Assembly: GCA_002328465.1 (NCBI GenBank)
Contig: DCUE01000077.1
Span: 1-8,133, forward strand
Length of the DNA: 8,133 nucleotides
Source: Candidatus Dojkabacteria bacterium UBA2222
Lineage (GTDB): Bacteria; Patescibacteriota; Dojkabacteria; SC72
Direction: 5' to 3'
The notes under the pieces were generated by a model. It saw nothing but the letters and a program-made list of their open reading frames with translations, ran no database searches and was not told the origin of the DNA. Positions 1-6,328 of this stretch are shown piece after piece; position 1 is the first letter of the stretch, and each line of letters begins with the position of its first letter. The position numbers were made by a program, and so were the translations under genes.

Positions 1-1156
1 CAGGATCTTGCCTTAGAGCACTTCTTAATGCGATTGGCCAGGAGTGTGTGTCATCATTCATCTCCCTTTGGTCTATTAAGGATTTTTTACCCTCAAATAC
101 ATACTCAATTGGGTCCTCTATTGTTACTATATGACAGAATCTGGTTGTATTTATCTCTTCTAATATCGCTGCTAAGGTCGTACTTTTTCCATGACCTGTT
201 GGTCCTGTTACAAGGATAAATCCCTGCTTCAACTGTGCGAATTGGTGATAAATATTTGGAAGCTGTAACTCATCTATACTTCTCACTCGAGATGGAATTA
301 GTCTAAATGCTGCAGCCATCGTCTTCATTGTATGGTACGCATTTATTCTAAATCTTGCAGAATACTCACTTTCATGAAAATATGCCAAATCAATCTCTCT
401 ATTAACCTCAAGAAGCTCTTTCTTCTCGTCGGAAAGAAGAGGAAGAATTAAATTTTCTGCTTCCTCTGCTGTAATAACCTTGTCACTAATCTCTTTCAAT
501 TCTCCATCAACTCGGATAATAGGGGGATAACCAGCTGTGATATGTAAATCTGAAGCATTGTTTTGGATTGCATATCGCAAAAGCTCATCAATCTTCGATG
601 TATCTGCAGAAAGAACCGGACTTTCAGGGATTTCTATTGGATCTACTGGAATGGCTAAATTGTTCTTCTTAGGTTCTCTAATCAAAGCTTTAGGAATTTT
701 TTCTCCAGGTATTATTTCTTGTAATTCATTGTTCACTACTCCTTTTAATTCTGTACTTTTATTCAAATCATTTATTGGAACTGCTTCTTGGATATTACTT
801 AGTTCCTCAGTGGTAACGTCGGTTGGCATAGCAGTCAAAATATCGCTGTTCGTTGGAAGAGGGATATTCTGATTAATTGGGACATTCAGAACTGGAATAT
901 CTTGTGGCTGAGTAGGTTCAGGTACAACGGGAGTAGGGGTAACTTCAGGTTGAGTAGGTAAAGGAGTACCCTGGTTAACAGCAGCTATTTGAGATGCTAA
1001 ATCTTGTAATATTTTTTCGTCAGAAGAACTTTGAACAGGTGCAACAGAGGGGGTAGGGCTTTGATTTACAGAAGCATCCACGACTGGAGTATTTACAGTA
1101 CCAGAGGCGAAATTAGGATACTGTAGTGTAACATTTTGGGCAGTATTGTTATCCAT
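1..1156 (-). CDS. pilT: Type IV pilus retraction ATPase PilT, 3' end outside window
   Basis: PilT is the hexameric cytoplasmic ATPase that powers pilus retraction (twitching, DNA uptake). 385 codons are visible; the C-terminus lies beyond the left edge. The conserved domain begins near residue 186, with the PilT-type start 'ASDLHITAGYPPIIRVDGEL' at 201-220. Walker A GPTGHGKST is at 318-326, with His where Ser or Gln is usual. The Asp box IEDPIEY is at 346-352, preceded by the usual HIVT. 'LRSALRQDP' ends the visible part, just before Walker B. Residues 1-185 are a low-complexity extension rich in Pro, Thr, Gln, Asn and Val, with PTPxV-like stretches at 34-42 and 73-84, and are not part of normal PilT. 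The ATG at 1156 is chosen because the frame is open throughout and the only other Met before the domain is residue 110. The gene lies 22 nt after pilB, so co-transcription is likely. No strong ribosome binding site is seen. The family call is secure; the exact start is less so. Confidence 0.93.
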   Translation of the reverse strand, partial: MDNNTAQNVTLQYPNFASGTVNTPVVDASVNQSPTPSVAPVQSSSDEKILQDLASQIAAVNQGTPLPTQPEVTPTPVVPEPTQPQDIPVLNVPINQNIPLPTNSDILTAMPTDVTTEELSNIQEAVPINDLNKSTELKGVVNNELQEIIPGEKIPKALIREPKKNNLAIPVDPIEIPESPVLSADTSKIDELLRYAIQNNASDLHITAGYPPIIRVDGELKEISDKVITAEEAENLILPLLSDEKKELLEVNREIDLAYFHESEYSARFRINAYHTMKTMAAAFRLIPSRVRSIDELQLPNIYHQFAQLKQGFILVTGPTGHGKSTTLAAILEEINTTRFCHIVTIEDPIEYVFEGKKSLIDQREMNDDTHSWPIALRSALRQDP

Positions 1157-1178
1157 TGTTTTCCATTATAACCTAAAA

Positions 1179-2981
1179 TTATTCTTTTGACACTCTTAGG
1201 ACTTCTTCAATACTTGTAATCCCTTCGAGTACCTTTAAATATCCATCTTGTATCATTGTAATCATACCGTTTTCTTTTGCCTCATTCTCTATGTCCTGTG
1301 CTGTAACACTCTCCATAACCATTCTACTAATTTTATCTGTAACATCCAATACCTCAAAAATCCCTATACGCCCTGAATATCCAGAACCACCACATCTATC
1401 GCAACCCGCTCCTTTATAGAGGTAAATAATTGGGTTCCCATTAGAATCTATCTCTGGTGGTTTCAGTACAGCAGAACCATCCTCTCCTTTCATTTTCTTT
1501 GCTGCAATTACTTGAGTTAGATATTTAACTAGGTTAAAGTTCTTAATTGTGGAAAGTGATTTAACAAGTGTCTCTATTTCTTCCGGCAAAGCTGGAACTG
1601 CTTGGATACAATGAGTACAAATTTTTCTTGGAAGACGTTGAGCTACAAGAACACGAAGCGTAGATGCCAAAAGATACGGCTCCATACCCATATCTAAAAG
1701 TCTTGGGATTGCTGCAGGAGCACTATTTGTGTGCAATGTTGAAAGAACTAAGTGACCTGTTAGAGATGCTTGAATTGCAAGCTCTGCAGTCTCTTGGTCT
1801 CTAATCTCTCCAACCATTACGATATCAGGGTCTTGTCTTAATACAGATCTTAAACCATTTGCAAAGGATAGACCAACATCAGCATTAATTTGAATCTGGC
1901 TAACCCCTGGGACCCGAATTTCAACAGGGTTCTCCAAAGAGATAATATTAACCGCAGGATCATTAACCTTAATTAAGGCACATGCTAAAGTTCTTGTTTT
2001 TCCACTTCCTGTTGGACCCGTAACTAATACAATTCCATTGGTAACACTTAAGGCATCCAAAAATATCTTGTATCCATTACCTCTCAGACCAGTTGACTCT
2101 AAAGTAATTCCAGAGGTATCTGATTCAAGTAAACGCATAACTATCTTCTCACCATGGATAGTTGGCATCACAGAAACACGAATATCAACCTTCATATTTT
2201 TTACTTTCACCTGAAATCTTCCATCTTGAGGAACCCTTTTTTCATCAATCTTAAGGTTAGACATGATTTTGACACGAGAAATTACAGCAGGAGCTAAGGT
2301 CTTAGGAAGGGAAAGTCTTTCGGTCATCATTCCATGGATTCGGAATCTGACTCTTAATCTAGTTTCCATTGGTTCAATATGGATATCAGAGCTTTTTGAT
2401 GTAACAGAATATTGCATGATTGAATTTACAATTCTTGCAACAGGTGCATTCTTTAAATCAATACTATCTATTAGATTAGGGTCCTCACTTATCTCTTGCA
2501 CTGGAACATCAACATCCTCTAAAGCTTCGGTAACTTCGCTACTCATAACATCACCAATTCTTCTGTCAAGAACAAAATTGAGTCCATCTTCTGTAGTTAT
2601 ATATACACTTACTCTTGTATTGGGTGGATATCTTCTCTGAAGAGCTTGAGTGGCCTGTATATCAAACGGGTCCAACATAGCTAATTTCACAGAAGTTTCA
2701 TCTCTCTCAAAAGGAACTGCCCTATATTTTTTAAGGTTATCAATTGGTACTTCGGCAATAATGCTTTCTGGAATGGTAGTTTCCATTAAGTCTACATATG
2801 GAATATTGAATAGGGTAGATTTTGCCTTAACAATAGCTAGATCATCAGCCAATCCCATTTCCCTAATAATAGATTCCTCATTCTTAGGAGAGCGACTTCT
2901 TTCAACCTGCACACGTGTAGCATCAGTATCACTGATAACTCCTTGCTTCTGTAAATATGTTAGTAATGTTTCCTGGGCCAC
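1179..2981 (-). CDS. pilB: Type IV pilus assembly ATPase PilB (GspE/PilB family)
   Basis: PilB is the cytoplasmic hexameric motor that drives pilin polymerisation. At 600 residues the protein has normal family length. An N-terminal T2SSE_N/MshEN-like domain covers about 40-140 ('IPYVDL', 'VKLAMLDPFDIQA'). The second N domain starts near 181 ('SSDIHIEP' 197-204). Walker A GPTGSGKT is at 322-329, the Asp box at 348-354, Walker B 'DIVMVGEIRD' at 386-395 and the His box 'STLHTN' at 414-419. A zinc-type tetracysteine pair is at C455/C458 and C527/C530. Two oddities: the Asp box reads LENPVE rather than the usual LEDPVE (N351), and Arg330 follows Walker A where Thr is common. The start codon is GTG with no Shine-Dalgarno, directly preceded by a T7 tract on the coding strand. 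The frame upstream reaches a stop with no ATG, GTG or TTG, so this start is the best available. GspE of type II secretion is a close alternative, but the adjacent pilT favours a pilus. Confidence 0.94.
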   Translation of the reverse strand: MAQETLLTYLQKQGVISDTDATRVQVERSRSPKNEESIIREMGLADDLAIVKAKSTLFNIPYVDLMETTIPESIIAEVPIDNLKKYRAVPFERDETSVKLAMLDPFDIQATQALQRRYPPNTRVSVYITTEDGLNFVLDRRIGDVMSSEVTEALEDVDVPVQEISEDPNLIDSIDLKNAPVARIVNSIMQYSVTSKSSDIHIEPMETRLRVRFRIHGMMTERLSLPKTLAPAVISRVKIMSNLKIDEKRVPQDGRFQVKVKNMKVDIRVSVMPTIHGEKIVMRLLESDTSGITLESTGLRGNGYKIFLDALSVTNGIVLVTGPTGSGKTRTLACALIKVNDPAVNIISLENPVEIRVPGVSQIQINADVGLSFANGLRSVLRQDPDIVMVGEIRDQETAELAIQASLTGHLVLSTLHTNSAPAAIPRLLDMGMEPYLLASTLRVLVAQRLPRKICTHCIQAVPALPEEIETLVKSLSTIKNFNLVKYLTQVIAAKKMKGEDGSAVLKPPEIDSNGNPIIYLYKGAGCDRCGGSGYSGRIGIFEVLDVTDKISRMVMESVTAQDIENEAKENGMITMIQDGYLKVLEGITSIEEVLRVSKE

Positions 2982-3011
2982 AAAAAAAGGCAGTAAATTA
3001 ATCTTAAAATA

Positions 3012-3020
3012 ATAATAGCA
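3012..3020 (-). promoter_or_regulatory. Candidate extended -10 element for pilB
   Basis: The minus strand reads TGCTATTAT, which matches TGnTATAAT at all but one position. It would place the transcript start about 24 nt before the pilB GTG. No recognisable -35 lies 16-18 bp upstream, which an extended -10 can tolerate. The palindrome at 3026-3036 falls in the spacer. This is a motif match only. Confidence 0.3.
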
Positions 3021-3057
3021 GTATGAAGCTTAGCTTGCACGACCTATAATCAAATTA

Positions 3058-3086
3058 TTAAAAGAAATATCTCTCATATATATACT
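3058..3086 (+). promoter_or_regulatory. Candidate sigma70-type promoter for holB
   Basis: TTAAAA at 3058-3063 (4 of 6 to TTGACA), a 17-bp spacer and TATACT at 3081-3086 (5 of 6 to TATAAT). The transcript would start near 3093, putting the 9-bp repeat array in the leader. A competing choice is TATGAT/TAAAAT at 3146-3156, which would give an almost leaderless message starting near the second ATG at 3165. Confidence 0.3.
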
Positions 3087-3094
3087 GAAAAGTG

Positions 3095-3131
3095 CTGTTA
3101 AACCTATTAATTCTATTAACAACAATTAACA
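3095..3131 (+). repeat. Degenerate tandem 9-bp repeat array
   Basis: Four units share the pattern C-T/A-R-TTAA-N-N: CTGTTAAAC (3095-3103), CTATTAATT (3104-3112), CTATTAACA (3113-3121) and, after one extra A, CAATTAACA (3123-3131). The first three are exactly contiguous. The TTAA cores recur every 9, 9 and 10 bp, close to one helical turn, and the array ends 15 bp before the holB ATG. It could be a protein-binding array or simple AT-rich drift. Confidence 0.5.
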
Positions 3132-3146
3132 AATCTACTCTTAAAT

Positions 3147-3845
3147 ATGATAAAATCTATATGTATGACATATCTCATTATTGGTAACAACAAGGAAAAT
3201 ATAAGGGAAAATATTTGCGAAATTATTAATCAACATTGGAATAAGGAAGTAGGGAAGGATATCCTAGATCTTCCCTCTCCTGATATTCACTTTATTAATT
3301 CCTCAAACATAAATAGTGTTGGAATTAAAGATGTAAAAGAGTTACAGACAAAGATGATATATTCACCATATTCTGAACTAGCACAGATTGCGATAATATT
3401 TGATGCCGAAAAATTAACTCCTGAAGCACAAAACTCTTTCCTAAAAACTCTTGAGGATAGTACAAACAGTTCCATATATATATTTACAACTACAAATGAA
3501 AAAAACTTGTTACCAACAATAATCTCAAGATCTTCCAAGATATATACTAAAGAAAAAAAGAGTGAGATATTCGATTTTGAATGTCACAATATTTTACAGA
3601 AACCATTGGTTGGAGCGTTCTCAGAGATAGAGAGTATTGCAAAAGATAGAGTAAATACTGAGAAGTTTCTTGATGAGCTTCAGCTCTTTTATCAACAAAA
3701 TTTAGAGCACCTTGTAGAGGAGGGAAAGCATACAAAAGAAATTTATGATAATATCCAACAGATTGTGAAAACAAGAAAGCGAGTAGACGCAAATGGGAAT
3801 CGGAGATTACTCCTTGAGAATCTTTATCTTGTATTAACAAGATAA
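3147..3845 (+). CDS. holB: Minimal DNA polymerase III delta' subunit-like protein
   Basis: Delta' is a structural subunit of the clamp loader that places the sliding clamp on DNA. The protein has 232 residues, shorter than the E. coli protein of about 334. The AAA+ signature is clear: 'IIFDAEKLTPEAQNSFLKTL' at 83-102 (the stretch following Walker B and the helix that carries it) and 'LLPTIISRS' at 121-129, corresponding to the sensor-1/SRC region, with Ser instead of Cys after the arginine. The C-terminus 'NGNRRLLLENLYLVL' resembles the end of delta' proteins. The N-terminus 'LIIGNNKENIR' lacks a functional Walker A, and there is no zinc-type cysteine cluster, so ATP binding is not expected. 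The start may instead be the ATG at 3165 (MTYLIIGNN), which fits homologues better; neither start has a ribosome binding site. gyrB follows after 91 nt. The family call is good; a divergent clamp-loader paralogue remains possible. Confidence 0.8.
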   Translation: MIKSICMTYLIIGNNKENIRENICEIINQHWNKEVGKDILDLPSPDIHFINSSNINSVGIKDVKELQTKMIYSPYSELAQIAIIFDAEKLTPEAQNSFLKTLEDSTNSSIYIFTTTNEKNLLPTIISRSSKIYTKEKKSEIFDFECHNILQKPLVGAFSEIESIAKDRVNTEKFLDELQLFYQQNLEHLVEEGKHTKEIYDNIQQIVKTRKRVDANGNRRLLLENLYLVLTR

Positions 3846-3867
3846 TTTAACTCTTAACATTTCGCCC

Positions 3868-3873
3868 TATAAT
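3868..3873 (+). promoter_or_regulatory. Candidate -10 box upstream of gyrB
   Basis: A perfect TATAAT lies in the 91-nt gap between holB and gyrB. The -35 is poor: TTAACT at 3847-3852 with a short 15-bp spacer. A transcript would start near 3880, leaving a leader of about 57 nt. No terminator is seen after holB, so gyrB may be expressed both from here and by read-through. Confidence 0.4.
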
Positions 3874-3936
3874 ATATAGAATATATATCGTGCTTTGAAA
3901 AGAAATTTGAACATACTAATTTAAGAAAGAGATAGA

Positions 3937-5865
3937 ATGCCAAAAAAGAGTGACTATGGAGCATCAAACATCCAAGTTTTACAGGGATTAGAGGCAGTTA
4001 GAAAAAGACCAGCAATGTATATTGGGTCTACAGATAGAAGTGGTCTACACCATATTTTTACAGAGATACTAGATAACTCTGTAGACGAGGCAATAGCAGG
4101 GTACTGTACTAGAATATGGGTTACTCTACATAAAGATGGTTCTCTTTCAGTTAAAGATAATGGTAGGGGTATTCCTGTAGAGAAACACTCTCAAACAAAA
4201 GTGTCAACACTTGAAACCGTAATGACTAACCTACATGCTGGAGGAAAATTCGAAGAAGGAGCATATAAGGTGTCAGGAGGTTTACATGGAGTCGGTATGA
4301 AATGTACCAATGCTCTTTCAGAATGGATGATTACAACAGTACGAAGAGATGGAGGAGTGTATCAACAAGAGTATCGCAGAGGAATTCCCCAAGCACCAGT
4401 AAAAAAAGTTGGCACTTTAGAGAATAAAGAGGAGAGTGGAACAGAACACCGATTTATGCCAGATGATGAGATATTTACTGAAACAGATTTTGAGTTTAAG
4501 GAGATTGTCAGGAAGTGTAGACAGCATGCATATCTAACAGCTGGATTAAGAATATCTATTACAGACGAGAGAGTTGAGGAGGGTAAGGATTTGAAAATCT
4601 TCGATCTCTACTTTGAAGATGGTATTAAATCCTATGTTCTCTTTATGAATATTGATGAGAAATTTGTTAATGAGGTTCCTTTCTATGTTAAAAAGGAACA
4701 TGAGGGTGTAATAGTTGAAACTGCAATACAGTATACAAATAGCATGGATGAGAATGTGAAGTGCTATACCAATAACATTATTAATCCAGAGGGAGGTACA
4801 CATCTTTCGGGGTTTAGAACTGCTCTTACAGGAGCTATTAATACCTATGCCCAAAAATCAGAACTTCTTAAAGGACTTACAACAACATTAAATGGTGATG
4901 ATGTGAGAGAGGGTCTAACTGCAGTTATTTCTGTCAAGGTTGCAAATCCTCAATTTGAAGGTCAAACAAAAATAAAGTTAAATAACCCAGAGGTAAAAAA
5001 TGCTGTAGCAAAGGTCATCAGAGATGAATTGCTTGTATATTTTGATGAACATCCGAAAGAGGCAAAAGCAATAATAGATAAGGCGATACTTTCATATAAG
5101 GCAAAGGCTGCAGCTAAAGCAGCAAGAGATGCTGTAATTAGAAAAAGTGCATTAGAGAGTACAACCTTACCTGGTAAATTAGCAGATTGTATAAGTAATA
5201 AACCAGAAGATTGTGAGCTATATATAGTAGAGGGAGACTCTGCAGGTGGTAGTGCAAAACAGGGAAGAGATAGACATACACAAGCAGTATTACCATTGAG
5301 AGGTAAAATTATTAATACCCATAAATATAGAGTAGATAGAGTATTGGGTAATAACGAGTTTAAAGATATTACAACAGCTTTGGGAGTAGGAATTGGTACA
5401 ACATTAGATATAAGCAAATTGAGATATCACAAAGTCATAATAATGAGTGACGCTGATGTTGATGGTTTACATATCACAACCTTGGTACTTACTCTCCTGT
5501 ATAGATTCTTTAAGCCCTTAATAGATGGTGGATATATTTATGTTGCACAACCACCTTTACATAAAGTAGAGATCGGGAAAAAGAAATACTACTTCTTAAA
5601 TGACAACGAAAAGGATGTATTCGTTAAGAAGGCTAAAACAGCAGGTAAAAATCCCGTTGCTAATAGATTCAAAGGATTAGGAGAAATGAATCCAGAACAG
5701 CTTTGGGAGACAACCATGAGTCCTGAAACAAGAGCCTTAAAACAAGTTCACATAGAGGATGGAGAGGAAGCAGAAAAGGTCTTTGAAATGTTAATGGGAG
5801 CAGAGGTTCCCCCAAGAAGAAGATTTATACAAAAATATGCAAAGAGAGCTAACTTAGATATTTAA
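3937..5865 (+). CDS. gyrB: DNA gyrase subunit B
   Basis: GyrB is the ATPase and TOPRIM subunit of the A2B2 gyrase that introduces negative supercoils. At 642 residues it is the short form without the large insertion of the E. coli enzyme. GHKL ATPase: RKRPAMYIG at 22-30, general base Glu43 and Mg-binding Asn47 in EILDNSVDEA, DNGRGIP at 74-80, and the lid glycines GGLHGVG at 114-120. The transducer domain carries QTK at 343-345. TOPRIM: EGDSAGGSAKQGRDR at 432-446 and DADVDGLHI at 505-513, giving Glu432, Asp505, Asp507 and Asp509; Leu511 replaces the usual Ser or Ala. The tail has 'RFKGLGEMNPEQLW' at 577-590. 'AKQGRDR' and 'ALGVGIG' favour GyrB over ParE. The upstream AAGAAAGAGATAG is at best a weak ribosome binding site. 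A small ORF follows after 19 nt, then gyrA, suggesting one transcript. Confidence 0.97.
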   Translation: MPKKSDYGASNIQVLQGLEAVRKRPAMYIGSTDRSGLHHIFTEILDNSVDEAIAGYCTRIWVTLHKDGSLSVKDNGRGIPVEKHSQTKVSTLETVMTNLHAGGKFEEGAYKVSGGLHGVGMKCTNALSEWMITTVRRDGGVYQQEYRRGIPQAPVKKVGTLENKEESGTEHRFMPDDEIFTETDFEFKEIVRKCRQHAYLTAGLRISITDERVEEGKDLKIFDLYFEDGIKSYVLFMNIDEKFVNEVPFYVKKEHEGVIVETAIQYTNSMDENVKCYTNNIINPEGGTHLSGFRTALTGAINTYAQKSELLKGLTTTLNGDDVREGLTAVISVKVANPQFEGQTKIKLNNPEVKNAVAKVIRDELLVYFDEHPKEAKAIIDKAILSYKAKAAAKAARDAVIRKSALESTTLPGKLADCISNKPEDCELYIVEGDSAGGSAKQGRDRHTQAVLPLRGKIINTHKYRVDRVLGNNEFKDITTALGVGIGTTLDISKLRYHKVIIMSDADVDGLHITTLVLTLLYRFFKPLIDGGYIYVAQPPLHKVEIGKKKYYFLNDNEKDVFVKKAKTAGKNPVANRFKGLGEMNPEQLWETTMSPETRALKQVHIEDGEEAEKVFEMLMGAEVPPRRRFIQKYAKRANLDI

Positions 5866-5884
5866 TTTTTTTTAACTTAATCTA

Positions 5885-6310
5885 ATGTTTGAAGAAATAA
5901 GAAAAGAAATAAAAGATACCCCTGAATTCCAGGAAGATTTGAAAACTTTGATAGAAAAAAGATTGTACGAGGGTCTACCAAATAGTTTTTTAGTAATAAT
6001 GGAAATACTCAAAGATGATCCTACTGCTACAAAATTGCTGGAGGCAATTCGTGATCATGTAGAAGAGAGAACTGCTCATGGAAAGGTTGCTTTAGAAAAA
6101 CAACAAAGTAACGAAGATTCTTTAATTATGCACATGTTTGATGACCAAGGAGTTACTTCATCTGCAACAACTATTTCACCTCTTAGCGGAGATGTGGCTA
6201 CAGATTATCAAATTGAGAGTGAAACTTTCGATGCTTTGAAGGAGCATGCAATAGACTTCAGCATTGAGAGAACAGTTCTTCAACAAGAGTTACCAACTAG
6301 AATTGTATAA
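5885..6310 (+). CDS. Unrecognised small acidic protein between gyrB and gyrA
   Basis: I do not recognise this 141-residue protein. It starts 19 nt after gyrB and stops 18 nt before gyrA, so it is very probably made with both subunits. By eye it has about 30 Asp/Glu against 15 Lys/Arg, giving a net charge near -15. Residues 1-75 look helical and charged ('EEIRKEIKD', 'KLLEAIRDHVEERTAHGK'). Residues 90-105 form a Ser/Thr-rich probable linker, and 110-136 look helical again. There is no signal peptide, membrane segment, cysteine cluster, pentapeptide repeat or nucleotide-binding motif. The reading frame equals that of gyrA, with a single TAA between them. There is no Shine-Dalgarno before the ATG. 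Possible roles (gyrase partner, assembly factor, DNA mimic, or an unrelated passenger) are speculation. Codon use resembles its neighbours, which supports real coding. Confidence 0.75.
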   Translation: MFEEIRKEIKDTPEFQEDLKTLIEKRLYEGLPNSFLVIMEILKDDPTATKLLEAIRDHVEERTAHGKVALEKQQSNEDSLIMHMFDDQGVTSSATTISPLSGDVATDYQIESETFDALKEHAIDFSIERTVLQQELPTRIV

Positions 6311-6328
6311 AATACCTTTATAACAGAT

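Larger units (their letters stand above)
2982..3146. promoter_or_regulatory. Divergent intergenic region between pilB and holB
   Basis: This 165-bp AT-rich gap must hold the start signals for the leftward pilus genes and the rightward replication genes. Leftward: an extended -10-like TGCTATTAT lies at 3020-3012 on the minus strand, about 30 nt before the pilB GTG, without a convincing -35. Rightward: TTAAAA (3058-3063), a 17-nt spacer and TATACT (3081-3086) form a candidate promoter; a lone TATAAT lies at 3045-3050 without a good -35. A palindrome AAGCT-T-AGCTT (3026-3036) and a 9-bp repeat array (3095-3131) are also present. In DNA this AT-rich, promoter-like hexamers arise by chance, so the individual boxes are weak. 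Confidence 0.45.

Noticed and set aside
537..872. Plus-strand reading frame opposite pilT, and similar frames at 28-219, 2263-2640 and 2650-3012
   Set aside because: They lie antisense to clearly conserved coding sequence, have no recognisable motifs and look like shadows.
3850..3857. ACTCTTAA shared by the holB (3137-3144) and gyrB upstream regions as a common control site
   Set aside because: Eight AT-rich bases at different distances from the candidate -10 boxes; two copies are easily chance.
2982..3936. Replication origin near the gyrase and clamp-loader genes
   Set aside because: I found no DnaA boxes (TTATNCACA on either strand) in the intergenic gaps, and dnaA and dnaN are absent from the window.
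4962..5417. Minus-strand frame inside gyrB (also 4546-4854), and frames inside holB (3287-3538, 3547-3840) and gyrA (6630-6885)
   Set aside because: Each overlaps a conserved gene whose motifs account for the sequence; the antisense translations lack any domain signature.
5854..5885. Inverted repeat TTAGAT/ATCTAA with a T8 tract after gyrB, as a terminator or start-masking hairpin
   Set aside because: The stem is short and has a single G-C pair, and the T-tract lies in the loop rather than after the stem. The neighbours look co-transcribed.
6306..6324. Internal promoter for gyrA (TATAAA and TATAAC hexamers)
   Set aside because: No -35 partner at suitable spacing and the base composition makes such hexamers frequent; co-transcription from gyrB explains expression.
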